Shown here: positions 8,391 to 16,547 of the stretch, in pieces | Position numbering within the stretch: the first letter of the stretch is position 1 | Layout of the letters: every line of letters starts with the position of its first letter | Assembly (NCBI RefSeq): GCF_029869215.1 | Contig: NZ_JARWPM010000209.1 | Location: 1 to 64,000, forward strand | Length of the DNA: 64,000 nt | DNA from: Nocardia carnea | GTDB taxonomy: Bacteria > Actinomycetota > Actinomycetes > Mycobacteriales > Mycobacteriaceae | Direction of reading: 5' to 3' | Translations under genes and position numbers: made by a program | Notes under the pieces: model-generated | Databases searched by the model: none | What the model saw: the letters and a program-made list of their open reading frames with translations, nothing else | Told to the model about the DNA's origin: nothing

Positions 8391-9296
8391 TCACCGCAGG
8401 GGTACCTGACGGCGCGTGGTGGTACCGCCGCGCTCGGGCCGGTCCCAGACCCCAGGCGGACGAGCGGGGACCGCGAGTTCGGCGAGCAGGCCGTAATGGT
8501 CGCTGGCCTGGATACCGTGCCGTGGTTCCACGAAGATCCGGGTGCAATCGCGCACCTCCAAGGTGGGCCCGTAGTGGGTGTTGCGCACCAGGATGTGATC
8601 GATGCGGCGGCCGGGTACGAGCGGCATATCGCCGCGGGCGGCCAACGGGTTCACCGGGGTGAAGGTATGTCCGGTGGCACCCGGATGCACGCTCTCCCAG
8701 ATGTCCTGGTAGGAGACACTGGTGCCGTTCAGCGACTGGCGGCCGGTCCAGTAACGCAGGCTGCTGGTCTCCGGGCCCGCGTCGAAATCACCCAGCACCA
8801 CGACGTGACGAGCAGAACTGCCGACCAGTTCCTCGACGAACTGCGCGGTGATCACCGCCTGCCGTTCCCGCTCGCACTCGTAGCCGAGCTGGAACACCGG
8901 CTTGTGGTGCACCACCAGAACGGTTCCCAGCGGCGGCGGCGCGTGGACTTCCGCGACGACCGCCCCGGACCACGGGAAGTCGCCCGCCCGCGCACCGAAT
9001 TCGAGATCGACCTGATGGACGGCCCCCAGCGGCCATCGGCTGGCCAGCACCGCACCGACACCGCCGGGCCCCGACCTGGCATGGGGTGCGAGCATCCAGT
9101 CAGGGCCCAGTAATTCGGTGACCGCCGTGAGGTCCGGCGCGATCGTGACCTCCTGTAGCGCGACGATATCGGGCCGCAACTCGGCCAGCCCACCGGCGAT
9201 CACCCGCCGTCGGGCGGGCCAATCGGCGTAGGCCGGCGCGAGCACATTGAACGTCACCACCCGCAGGGCATCGGCGACAGCCACACGTTCCACCAT
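8391..9296 (-). CDS. Endonuclease/exonuclease/phosphatase (DNase I-fold) family protein
   Basis: The 301-residue protein carries the metal-dependent EEP signature: FNVLAP with N17, LQEV with E49, GDFD at 169-172, and the SDH triad at 265-267. Family members hydrolyse phosphodiesters in nucleic acids, inositol phosphates or sphingomyelin; which applies cannot be read here. No signal peptide is visible, so it is probably cytoplasmic. The ATG at 9296 is chosen; the frame is open far upstream (to 10127) but only as a shadow. A truncated universal-stress gene lies 49 bases upstream on the same strand. Confidence 0.85.
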   Translation of the reverse strand: MVERVAVADALRVVTFNVLAPAYADWPARRRVIAGGLAELRPDIVALQEVTIAPDLTAVTELLGPDWMLAPHARSGPGGVGAVLASRWPLGAVHQVDLEFGARAGDFPWSGAVVAEVHAPPPLGTVLVVHHKPVFQLGYECERERQAVITAQFVEELVGSSARHVVVLGDFDAGPETSSLRYWTGRQSLNGTSVSYQDIWESVHPGATGHTFTPVNPLAARGDMPLVPGRRIDHILVRNTHYGPTLEVRDCTRIFVEPRHGIQASDHYGLLAELAVPARPPGVWDRPERGGTTTRRQVPLR

Positions 9297-9345
9297 TGGC
9301 CCCGCATACCCGGACGTCCGCGGAATTAACGGGGCGCATGCCTGG

Positions 9346-9552
9346 TCACGGCAGCGGCGCGCGGTGGCGGAACGCGCGATCGTCGAAGGCGCCGTGCTCT
9401 GGATCGCGATCGCCGGACAGGCCCACGGCGCACACCAGGTGTAGCGGCGCCTGCCGGCGCGCCGCGGTACGTGCCGCCCACCGCAGGGCGGTCGTCGAAC
9501 CGGAGGATCCGTCGACACCGACGACAACGGGGGATCGGGGAGGCGCGGACAC
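9346..9552 (-). pseudogene. Truncated universal stress protein (UspA family)
   Basis: A 68-residue frame starts at GTG 9552, with AAAGGA just upstream. Residues 9-43 match the start of a UspA domain: VVVGVDGSSGSTTALRWAAR, then a LHLVCAV strand. UspA domains need about 140 residues and end with a GxxGxxxxxxxxGS nucleotide loop; here the frame stops after the second strand, and the next 49 bases to the following gene hold no remainder. It therefore looks like a decayed gene rather than a small protein. The divergent CBS gene is a usual neighbour of universal stress proteins in actinobacterial dormancy loci. Confidence 0.65.
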
Positions 9553-9885
9553 GGGGTTCCTTTCCGACGGCGGGATGCGATGCCGTCGGGCGACCGTACG
9601 GTCTCGATCCGGCGACCTGCCCGCACAGGCTCACCGCCGACACCAGAACGCGGGAGGCGATGGTCCCGTGCACGAAGGACCGAAATACCCTCCTCGGTGA
9701 GTACTTCGCGATCATTCCGGCGGGTGCGCCCGGCCGTTGCCGAAGCGGCGGCTCGGCGATCGCATGCACCGGCATGGAACGCTGCGGTCTGGACAGCGAT
9801 CACACCGGCGCGGACCATGGATAGCGCACTCGGAGTACAGCGTGGAGGAACCCGGCAGGTGGCATCCCGGTGGAAGGAGAGCACC
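9553..9885. other. 333-bp divergent intergenic region
   Basis: This lies between the truncated stress-protein gene and the CBS gene and must contain the CBS promoter. I see no strong -10/-35 pair. AGGACCGAAATACC at 9676-9689 matches about 9 of 14 core positions of the DosR box of mycobacteria, too weak to claim. Open frames across it look like GC shadows. Confidence 0.4.
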
Positions 9886-10344
9886 ATGATCACAGCGCGC
9901 GAGCTCATGCACCCCGATGTGGCGACCATCGGGGTACGCGACACGATGGACACGGCCGCCCAGCAGATGCGGCAGCGCGATATCGGCGCACTACCGATCT
10001 GCGACGGGGAGGGGCATCCGGTCGGAATCGTCACCGACCGGGATATCGTGGTGAACTGCCTTGCACTGGGACGCAATCCGGCGACCGCGACCGCCGGGGA
10101 GTTCGCGCAGGGCGACGAACTGCGCACCGTCGAGGTGGATACGGCGTTCGGGGAGCTCCTGGCGCTGATGCAGCGTTACCAGATCCGCCGCCTGCCCGTC
10201 ACCGAACAGGGCCGGCTGGTCGGAATCATCACCGAAGCCGATATCGCGCACGGTGTGCCGGAACAGCGGACCGGCGAATTCGTCGAGGCGGTATGCGAAC
10301 AGCAACTGCCCGCGCGGGTGGGCGAAACGGTACACAACCGCTGA
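9886..10344 (+). CDS. Two-CBS-domain protein (Hrp1-like)
   Basis: The 152-residue protein is almost entirely two CBS motifs (about 7-60 and 75-125), with the repeated hydrophobic IGALPICDGEGHPVGIVTDRD and IRRLPVTEQGRLVGIITEAD segments. A CBS pair binds adenosyl ligands and usually regulates a partner; free-standing pairs such as mycobacterial Hrp1 belong to hypoxia/dormancy regulons. The ATG at 9886 has GGAAGGAGA upstream, a strong ribosome site that excludes the longer open frame. The C-terminal 25 residues, with a single cysteine, fall outside the CBS pair. The partner is unknown. Confidence 0.88.
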   Translation: MITARELMHPDVATIGVRDTMDTAAQQMRQRDIGALPICDGEGHPVGIVTDRDIVVNCLALGRNPATATAGEFAQGDELRTVEVDTAFGELLALMQRYQIRRLPVTEQGRLVGIITEADIAHGVPEQRTGEFVEAVCEQQLPARVGETVHNR

Positions 10345-10428
10345 ACAGGCTGCCCGCCGGGACACCTCCGACCGGTACTTCCGCGTGGCACGCCCGGCCG
10401 ATATCCGTGGTGCGGCACGATGGGCCGT

Positions 10429-11223
10429 ATGCATATCGACCTCTCCGGGCGTCGCGCACTCGTCACCGGTTCCAGTCAGGGGATCGGCTCGGCCATCGCC
10501 ACCGCGCTGGCCCGGGCCGGTGCCGCGGTGATCGTGAACGGACGTAGCCGGGAGCGCACGGACCAGGCGCGCGATGCCCTGCTGGCCGAGGTGCCGGGTG
10601 CCGCCGTACGTGCCGTCGCCGCGGACCTGGCCACCGCCGCGGGTGCGGCGGAACTCCGGGACGAGGTGGGCGAACTCGATATCCTGGTCAACAATCTGGG
10701 GATCTTCGAGGCGAAACCGGTATTCGAGATCGACGACGACGAATGGCGGCGCTATTTCGAGGTCAACGTCCTCTCGGCGGTGCGGCTGATCCGGATGTAT
10801 CTACCGGCGATGATGGAGCGCGGGTTCGGACGGGTCATGAATATAGCGAGCGATTCCGCGGTGGTCACCCCGCTGGAAATGGTGCACTACGGGATGACGA
10901 AAACCGCGCTGCTCGCCGTCACCCGCGGCTATGCGAAAGCCGCGGCGGGCACCGGCGTAACCGTCAACTCCGTGATGGCGGGCCCCACCCATACACCAGG
11001 AGTCGAAGATTTCGTGCACGACCTGGTGGGTGACGAACTGCCGTGGGACGAAGCCCAGCACCGGTTCATGGTGGAGCACCGTCCGCATTCACTGCTCCAG
11101 CGGCTGATCGAACCCGCGGAGATCGGCAATATGGTCGTCTATCTGAGCTCGGACTTCGCCGCCGCCACCACGGGCGGCGCCGTGCGAGTGGACGGCGGGT
11201 ATATCGATTCGATCCTGCCCTGA
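10429..11223 (+). CDS. Short-chain dehydrogenase/reductase
   Basis: A 264-residue classical SDR with TGSSQGIG at 13-20, catalytic S141, Y154 and K158, and an NNLG at 88-91 where NNAG is usual, a tolerated variant. The C-terminus keeps the GGAVRVDGGY signature of FabG-like enzymes. The start at 10429 gives the normal family N-terminus; an ATG three codons earlier (10420) is equally possible, since neither has a clear Shine-Dalgarno sequence. The gene stands alone between the CBS gene and a convergent ceramidase gene, so context gives no substrate. Confidence 0.85.
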   Translation: MHIDLSGRRALVTGSSQGIGSAIATALARAGAAVIVNGRSRERTDQARDALLAEVPGAAVRAVAADLATAAGAAELRDEVGELDILVNNLGIFEAKPVFEIDDDEWRRYFEVNVLSAVRLIRMYLPAMMERGFGRVMNIASDSAVVTPLEMVHYGMTKTALLAVTRGYAKAAAGTGVTVNSVMAGPTHTPGVEDFVHDLVGDELPWDEAQHRFMVEHRPHSLLQRLIEPAEIGNMVVYLSSDFAAATTGGAVRVDGGYIDSILP

Positions 11224-11328
11224 TCCCCGGGCGGCCGTGGGCGCCGCGTACGAATTGTCCAGTGTCCTCGAGAGGTGAGGTTCGCGAAACCACGGCCGGT
11301 TGGACCCTCCGGCGATCGGTGGCCGCGA

Positions 11329-13431
11329 TCAGCCGACGGTGAATTCGTTGCTGATGCCGGTGAACGGTCGCAGCGCGCCGTCGGCGGACAGCCTGTCGGC
11401 CCAGTGGACGAATCGATAGCGCCCGGCCGGGGAATCGGCGGGAATATCCCAGGTGAAGGTCGCGATGGAGGTCGCCGGTGGGCGTTTGCTCCAATGGAAA
11501 CGCACCGCCCATTCGCCCTCGTTGGCGACCCGCGTCCAGCGGCCGTCCACGAAGCGTTGCACTTCGAGGAAGGTGCCGTTGCGGCGGGGATTGTGTTTCG
11601 GATGGGCGGAGACGAATTCCACGACCGATCGCGTTCCCGGTGCGTAGGACGGCGCCGGCTGGACGAGGATCGCCCCGAAATCGTATCCGGGCGGAGCCGT
11701 GTCCGGCCCCGGCGCGGGGACGACATTCGGCTGGAGATGCGCGAGGTCGCGCGGAGCCGGACCGCGCGCGACGGTGGTACCGGCGCCGAGTGCCGCGGCC
11801 AAGCGGGTGAACTCCTGCTCGTAAGCGGGCAGGGTGTAGCGGCCGAACAGTGTGGAAGCCCCCTCGTACTGCTGGGCGTCGTACTCTTCCGGTGTCGTCA
11901 CGTATTCGTGGTACGCGTTCGCATAACCTTGCAGCAGCACGTGCCGCGGATCGACCCCCAGCGCCGCCGCGACGGCGCGGCGGACCCGCAGGCCCGCGAC
12001 GATGGTGAACTCGCCACCGGCCGCGGCCAGATAGAGCTCACCGATACGCACGATCTGGATCGGGACGATATTCGGCACCCAGGGCGCCGGCGGCAGCAGG
12101 CTGAACGGCACCGCGATCGCCTTGGGGGCCTGGGCGTCGGCGAGCCAGGCCGGCGCCGGCCGGTGGGGGTCCCCGCCCAAGGCCTCGAGAAACGGGTTGC
12201 GGACGCCCTCGGGGATGGGTCCGCCGGGCAGCCCCGGACCGTCCTCGACACTGCCTGCCAGCAGGGATACCCCGGCGGCGGCGGGCGCCGTGTGCCGGGG
12301 CGCGCCGTCCGGGGTGAATTTTCCGTCCACGGCGATATCCGCGAGGTCGATATAGCAGAACACCGAGTCGACCGGCCCGGTCAGCGGGGACGCCGCGGAC
12401 ACCGCGGTGCGTGCGGCCTCGTACTGTCGTTCGCCGAGTATCCGGGCGCTGTCGAATTCGTCGGCGCCGGGCCCGGAACCCGGTCGCAGGCCGAGGTTCG
12501 GCGACATATCACCGGCGTTGGTCTGGGCGAACGCGGCGACGAATTCGGGTGGGCCGTCGTCGAGATAACGGACACCGTGCTCGGTGTGTTCACAGGCGAA
12601 GGACGCGTAACCCTTGTTATCGGAACTGATCAGGCGGTTCTTGTTCGTCATGGACGTGTTGTGGGTGGCGAACCAGGTGATCGAACCCACCGGCCGCCCG
12701 CCCCGGAGGATCGACAACACGGTGACCGCGGGATCGATGGCGCCGGGAAAGTGCGCCTTGTCCGCCTCGGGGTTGCGGTCGAACGCGACCCGCGAGCGGT
12801 TGACGCTGGCGTTGTGCAATTCGGTGCGGCCCAGCGCCAGGCTGCCCGGCGCCAGGTCGGCGTGGGCGGCGGCGATGGCTTCGACCAGACCGTCCACCTC
12901 GGCGTCGTAGACCTGCTGCTGGAATCCGAGGATCGATAGGTTGTAGGCGTAATCGTGCGCCGCACCGCCGCAGACGGCATGCGAATGGGTCGAGGTCAGT
13001 AGGACATTGCGCTCGGTATAGAGGTCGCCGAATCGCCGCGCCAGTTCGGTGAGTACGCCCCGGTGTACCGACTGGAAGATCATCGCGTTCTCGGCGACGG
13101 CGAATACCACGCGGCGCCCACCGGCGGCGAAGACGAACGCGCGGGCGCGGGGCCGCAGATGGATACCGGCGGTGGTCTGGTCCTGCTGCGAGTAGCCCAT
13201 CATGCCGCATTCGGCGGCCGGGCCGGTGATATCGGAGATTCCCAGCCCGACGAGATACTCGCCCGCGGCCGGTTCCGCGGCTGCGGTGGCGGATTGTCCG
13301 GGCACACCGGGGGATACCGCGCCGAGCGCGAACGTTCCCGCCGCCGCACCCGCCAGCACGGTGCGGCGGGCGACCGCCCGGCCCCGGACCGGATCGGGAG
13401 TGGCGGAACGAGGTTCGGGGATCGCTGCCAT
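11329..13431 (-). CDS. Secreted neutral/alkaline ceramidase
   Basis: The 700-residue protein is a full-length neutral ceramidase, a zinc amidase that cleaves ceramide to sphingosine and fatty acid. A twin-arginine signal is seen (RR at 22-23, then a hydrophobic stretch to about 50), so export is by Tat. Key elements are STHSHA (147-152), HNTSM at 257-261 leading to an SSDNKGYA segment, and GDMSPN at 307-312, a variant of the GDVSPN hexapeptide whose serine (here S310) is the reported nucleophile. The C-terminal immunoglobulin-like domain is present. AGGAAGGAA upstream of ATG 13431 favours that start over the ATG seven codons earlier. It probably attacks host or environmental sphingolipids. 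Confidence 0.92.
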   Translation of the reverse strand: MAAIPEPRSATPDPVRGRAVARRTVLAGAAAGTFALGAVSPGVPGQSATAAAEPAAGEYLVGLGISDITGPAAECGMMGYSQQDQTTAGIHLRPRARAFVFAAGGRRVVFAVAENAMIFQSVHRGVLTELARRFGDLYTERNVLLTSTHSHAVCGGAAHDYAYNLSILGFQQQVYDAEVDGLVEAIAAAHADLAPGSLALGRTELHNASVNRSRVAFDRNPEADKAHFPGAIDPAVTVLSILRGGRPVGSITWFATHNTSMTNKNRLISSDNKGYASFACEHTEHGVRYLDDGPPEFVAAFAQTNAGDMSPNLGLRPGSGPGADEFDSARILGERQYEAARTAVSAASPLTGPVDSVFCYIDLADIAVDGKFTPDGAPRHTAPAAAGVSLLAGSVEDGPGLPGGPIPEGVRNPFLEALGGDPHRPAPAWLADAQAPKAIAVPFSLLPPAPWVPNIVPIQIVRIGELYLAAAGGEFTIVAGLRVRRAVAAALGVDPRHVLLQGYANAYHEYVTTPEEYDAQQYEGASTLFGRYTLPAYEQEFTRLAAALGAGTTVARGPAPRDLAHLQPNVVPAPGPDTAPPGYDFGAILVQPAPSYAPGTRSVVEFVSAHPKHNPRRNGTFLEVQRFVDGRWTRVANEGEWAVRFHWSKRPPATSIATFTWDIPADSPAGRYRFVHWADRLSADGALRPFTGISNEFTVG

Positions 13432-13555
13432 CGCGGTTCCTTCCTGTCGCATGGCAGCGAACCATACGGTTGAACATTCGTCCAGATCTTGTTGGTCGGT
13501 CGTTCAGTTCGTCGTTCGTGCCGAACGGCCCGGGCGGCGGGCCTGCGGCACCGGC

Positions 13556-14827
13556 TCAATCGGGCAGCAGCGGTACCGACAGCCCCTCGCCGCGGCCGAG
13601 CAGCGCGGCCCGGGTGACGGCGCTCGCACCGAACCGGCTGCGGACTTCGTCGAGGGCTGTATCCAATTCGGGGCCGGGACCCGGCTCGAACGGCAGGCTG
13701 AGCTGCCGGGGGTCGGCGTCTTCGAGATTTGTCAGCGCCAGGCCGATGAGGGTGATGCCGCGTTCGCGGATCAGCGGCATCGCGGCGGTGAGCAGGCCGC
13801 GCGCGGTGCGCAGGATGGTCTCGGTGTGGTCGGTGGCATCGGGCAAGGTGTGCGAGCGGGTGGCCCGGGTGAAATCGTCGAAACGCAGGCGCAGCACCAC
13901 GGTCCGGCAGATCCGCTCGGCGGTCCGCAGCCGCCGGGTGAGGCGGTCGGTGAGGCCGTGCAGATACGCCTCGATCTCGGCCGGGCGGTGTGGGTGCCGG
14001 CCGATCGCGCGTTGGGCGCCGATCGACCGGCGCCGCCGCCCTGTCTCGACGCGGCGCGGGTCGCGCGCCCAGGCCAAGGCGTGGAGATGCCGGGCCGCGG
14101 CCCGGCCGACGAGGGGCCGCAGGCCCTGTTCGCCGAGTTCGGCCAATTGCCCGATCCGCTCGATACCGTGCCCGCGCAGGGCTTCCGCTGTCACCGGTCC
14201 CACGCCCCAGAGCCGTTGTACCGGAAGGGGATGCAGGAACTCGAGTTCACCGCCGTGTTCGACGAGTAACAACCCATCGGGCTTCGAGACCGCGCTGGCG
14301 ACCTTGGCCAGGAATTTCGTACCCGCGATACCCACCGAAATGGGCAGGCCGACTTCGCGTCGTACCCGGGCGCGCAACTCCGCCGCGATGGTGCGTGGCT
14401 CACCGGCGAGGCGCCGCAGTCCGGCGACATCGAGGAAGGCTTCGTCGATGGAAATCCCCTCCACGATGGGGGTGGTATCGGCGAATATCGCGAACACCTG
14501 CTTGCTGGCCCGTGCGTATTCGGACATCCGCGGCGGAACCACGATCGCCTCCGGGCACAGTTGCAGTGCCCGTCCGATACTCATCGGCGTTCGCACTCCG
14601 CGAGCCTTGGCCTCGTAGCTGGCGGCCAGCACGACCCCGCCGCCCACCAGCACGGCTTTGCCGCGCAGCTGCGGCTGGTCGCGTTGTTCGACCGAGGCGT
14701 AGAACGAATCCAGGTCGGCATGCAGGATCGACGCCTGCGGCCGGGCGGCTATCCGAGGCCGGCGCCCCGTCCCTGCGGGGCGGCCCAGGTGCCCGGCGCC
14801 TCGTTGCGGAGGCTCGGATTCGAACAT
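13556..14827 (-). CDS. dinB: DNA polymerase IV (Y family)
   Basis: A 423-residue error-prone translesion polymerase with the catalytic acidic residues D38 in HADLDSFYASVE and D128/E129 in SIDEAFLD, the helix-hairpin-helix and little-finger regions, and a QLSLPF sequence near the C-terminus that fits a beta-clamp binding motif. The N-terminus carries about 33 extra residues rich in R, G and P before the palm. The start codon at 14827 lies inside a LexA box; an in-frame TAA nine bases upstream rules out an earlier start, and no ATG, GTG or TTG follows within 40 codons. The mRNA is therefore probably leaderless and SOS-induced. Confidence 0.93.
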   Translation of the reverse strand: MFESEPPQRGAGHLGRPAGTGRRPRIAARPQASILHADLDSFYASVEQRDQPQLRGKAVLVGGGVVLAASYEAKARGVRTPMSIGRALQLCPEAIVVPPRMSEYARASKQVFAIFADTTPIVEGISIDEAFLDVAGLRRLAGEPRTIAAELRARVRREVGLPISVGIAGTKFLAKVASAVSKPDGLLLVEHGGELEFLHPLPVQRLWGVGPVTAEALRGHGIERIGQLAELGEQGLRPLVGRAAARHLHALAWARDPRRVETGRRRRSIGAQRAIGRHPHRPAEIEAYLHGLTDRLTRRLRTAERICRTVVLRLRFDDFTRATRSHTLPDATDHTETILRTARGLLTAAMPLIRERGITLIGLALTNLEDADPRQLSLPFEPGPGPELDTALDEVRSRFGASAVTRAALLGRGEGLSVPLLPD

Positions 14828-14836
14828 ATGTTCACA
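14819..14836. promoter_or_regulatory. LexA (SOS) box overlapping dinB start
   Basis: TTCGAACATATGTTCACA contains CGAACATATGTTCA, 13 of 14 positions of the gram-positive/mycobacterial SOS consensus CGAAC-N4-GTTCG. The dinB ATG (14827-14825) is the centre of the box, so LexA bound here would cover the start of transcription and of the coding region. Confidence 0.8.
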
Positions 14837-14883
14837 TTAGCACCGGGTGGTAACTCGGACGTCGCGGTCGTCGACCGCCGCGG

Positions 14884-15921
14884 TCAGCGTCTGACGTGGG
14901 GCGATCCGTTCGCGATGAGTGCTTCGACCTCGGCCAGCGTGGCCATGGAACTATCGCCCGGTGTTGTCATGACGAGGGCGCCGTGGGCGGTGCCGTAGGC
15001 GAGGGCGCGTTCGACCGAGGCGCCGGAGAGCAGACCGTGGATCAGTCCGGCGGCGAAACCGTCGCCGGAGCCCACGCGGTCCAGGATATGGAGCTCCCGC
15101 ATCCGGGGGCCGCGAACGAAGCCGTCCTCGGTGGACCAGGCGGCCGAGGACCAGTCGTTGACATCGGCCGAGGAGACCTCGCGCAGCGTCGTCGCCACGA
15201 CCGACGCGCCGGGAGCCCGGCCCGCCACCTCGGCCAGCGCGTCCGGTATCTCGTCGGCACCGATACGCACCTCGCCCGGGCGCGTGCCGGCCAGCGCCAG
15301 GGCGCCCACGATGACATCGGCGTGCCGGGCCAGTTGCAGGTCGACCTCGCGGGCCCGGTCCGCGCCACCCCGGTCCGCCCAGATGCTGGGGCGATAGTTG
15401 GGGTCGTAGGAGACGGTGAGGCCGTGGCGGCGGGCGGCCGCCATGGCCTCCTCGGCGACGTCGACGGTGGTGTCGGACAGTCCGGCGAAGATGCCGCCGG
15501 TGTGGAACCAGCGCGGGCCCGCGCCGAAGACGGCGTCCCAGTCGATATCGCCCCGGCGCAGTTGACAGACAGCGGTGTGCGCCCGATCGCTGACGCCGAG
15601 CGCGCCGCGAAGACCGTAGCCCCGTTCGACGAAGTTCAGCCCGTTGCGGACGGCGCGGCCGATACCGTCGGCCGGCACCCAGCGAATCAGCGAGGTATCG
15701 ACTCCACCCTGGAGAATCAGGTCCTCGACCAGCCGGCCGACGGCATTGTCGGCCAGGGCGGTGACGATCGCGGTACGCAGACCGAAGCAGCGGCGCAGGC
15801 CGCGTACGACGTTGTACTCACCGCCGCCCTCCCAGACCTGGAAGGTGCGGGCGGTGCGGATGCGGCCCTCGCCCGGGTCGAAGCGCAGCATCACCTCGCC
15901 CAGGGCCACCACGTCGGTCAC
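14884..15921 (-). CDS. kdgK: PfkB-family sugar kinase, probable 2-keto-3-deoxygluconate kinase
   Basis: The 345-residue kinase has the N-terminal GEVMLRF and GGGEYNVVRGL segments and the C-terminal RVGSGDGFAAG motif, whose aspartate is the catalytic base, all typical of KDG kinases. It phosphorylates a 2-keto-3-deoxy-sugar acid at C6 with ATP. The GTG at 15921 overlaps the stop of the aldolase gene (GTGA), so the two are translationally coupled: dehydratase, kinase and aldolase give a semi-phosphorylative Entner-Doudoroff-type route. The exact sugar acid (gluconate, galactonate or a pentonate) is not decided by the sequence. Confidence 0.8.
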   Translation of the reverse strand: MTDVVALGEVMLRFDPGEGRIRTARTFQVWEGGGEYNVVRGLRRCFGLRTAIVTALADNAVGRLVEDLILQGGVDTSLIRWVPADGIGRAVRNGLNFVERGYGLRGALGVSDRAHTAVCQLRRGDIDWDAVFGAGPRWFHTGGIFAGLSDTTVDVAEEAMAAARRHGLTVSYDPNYRPSIWADRGGADRAREVDLQLARHADVIVGALALAGTRPGEVRIGADEIPDALAEVAGRAPGASVVATTLREVSSADVNDWSSAAWSTEDGFVRGPRMRELHILDRVGSGDGFAAGLIHGLLSGASVERALAYGTAHGALVMTTPGDSSMATLAEVEALIANGSPHVRR

Positions 15922-16547
15922 GGTGTGCTCCGCTCGACGGCCTCGGCGGTCAGCCGGCGGATCGCCTCGAAGTCGGCTCGTTCCAGATGCCCCGCCGTCG
16001 CCATCCAGCTGCCACCGACGGCGAGGACCGCGGGCTCGGCGAGGTAGGAGTCGAGGTGGGAGTCCTTGACGCCACCGGTCGGAATGAAGCGGACCTGCGG
16101 GAAGGGCGCGGCGAGTGCCCGCAGCGTACGCAATCCGCCGAGTGGTTCGGCGGGAAAGAGCTTCACGGTGTGGCACCCTGCCCGCAGGGCGCGCATCAGC
16201 TCGGTGGCCGTGGCGATGCCCGGCACCACGGGCACGTCGAGCTCCCGGCACCGCGCTACGACCCCTTCGTCGTAGCCGGGCGAGACGACGAAGCCGGCGC
16301 CGGCGGCCACGGCGCGTTCCGCCTGATCCCGGGTGAGCACCGTGCCCGCGCCTACCGTCAGGGCGCCGTGCGCCGCCATCGTCTCGAGTACCTGCTCGGC
16401 GCCCGCGGTGCGGAAGGTGACTTCGGCGCAGCGCGCGCCGCCCGCCGCGAGCGCCTCGGCCAAGGGACGGGTCGTGGCCGGATCGGGCACGGTCAGCACC
16501 GGCAGGATCCGGGAACCCCGTAGCACGGAATCCATTTCCGTCGTCAT
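15918..16547 (-). CDS. eda: KDPG/KDPGal-type aldolase
   Basis: A 209-residue class I aldolase of the Eda family with the Schiff-base lysine K129 in CHTVKLFPAEPLGG and the proton-shuttling E42 in AEVTFRT. It cleaves 2-keto-3-deoxy-6-phospho-sugar acid to pyruvate and glyceraldehyde 3-phosphate. The ATG at 16547 overlaps the stop of the dehydrogenase gene (ATGA) and its own stop overlaps the kinase GTG, so all three are read from one message. The longer open frame upstream is a shadow of the dehydrogenase gene. A second, distinct aldolase of this family is encoded at 45296. Confidence 0.88.
   Translation of the reverse strand: MTTEMDSVLRGSRILPVLTVPDPATTRPLAEALAAGGARCAEVTFRTAGAEQVLETMAAHGALTVGAGTVLTRDQAERAVAAGAGFVVSPGYDEGVVARCRELDVPVVPGIATATELMRALRAGCHTVKLFPAEPLGGLRTLRALAAPFPQVRFIPTGGVKDSHLDSYLAEPAVLAVGGSWMATAGHLERADFEAIRRLTAEAVERSTP

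Noticed and set aside
9676..9689. DosR-box-like sequence before the CBS gene
   Set aside because: Only about nine of fourteen core positions match, and it lies about 200 bases from the start, so chance is as likely.
11275..12939. Long rightward frame across the ceramidase gene
   Set aside because: It is antisense to a full-length ceramidase with all its motifs and encodes an arginine/glycine-rich sequence, a typical high-GC shadow.
13463..13500. TetR-like half sites upstream of the ceramidase gene
   Set aside because: Only one GGTCGGTCG half site and loosely spaced GAAC/GTTC tetramers are present; no proper palindrome can be drawn.
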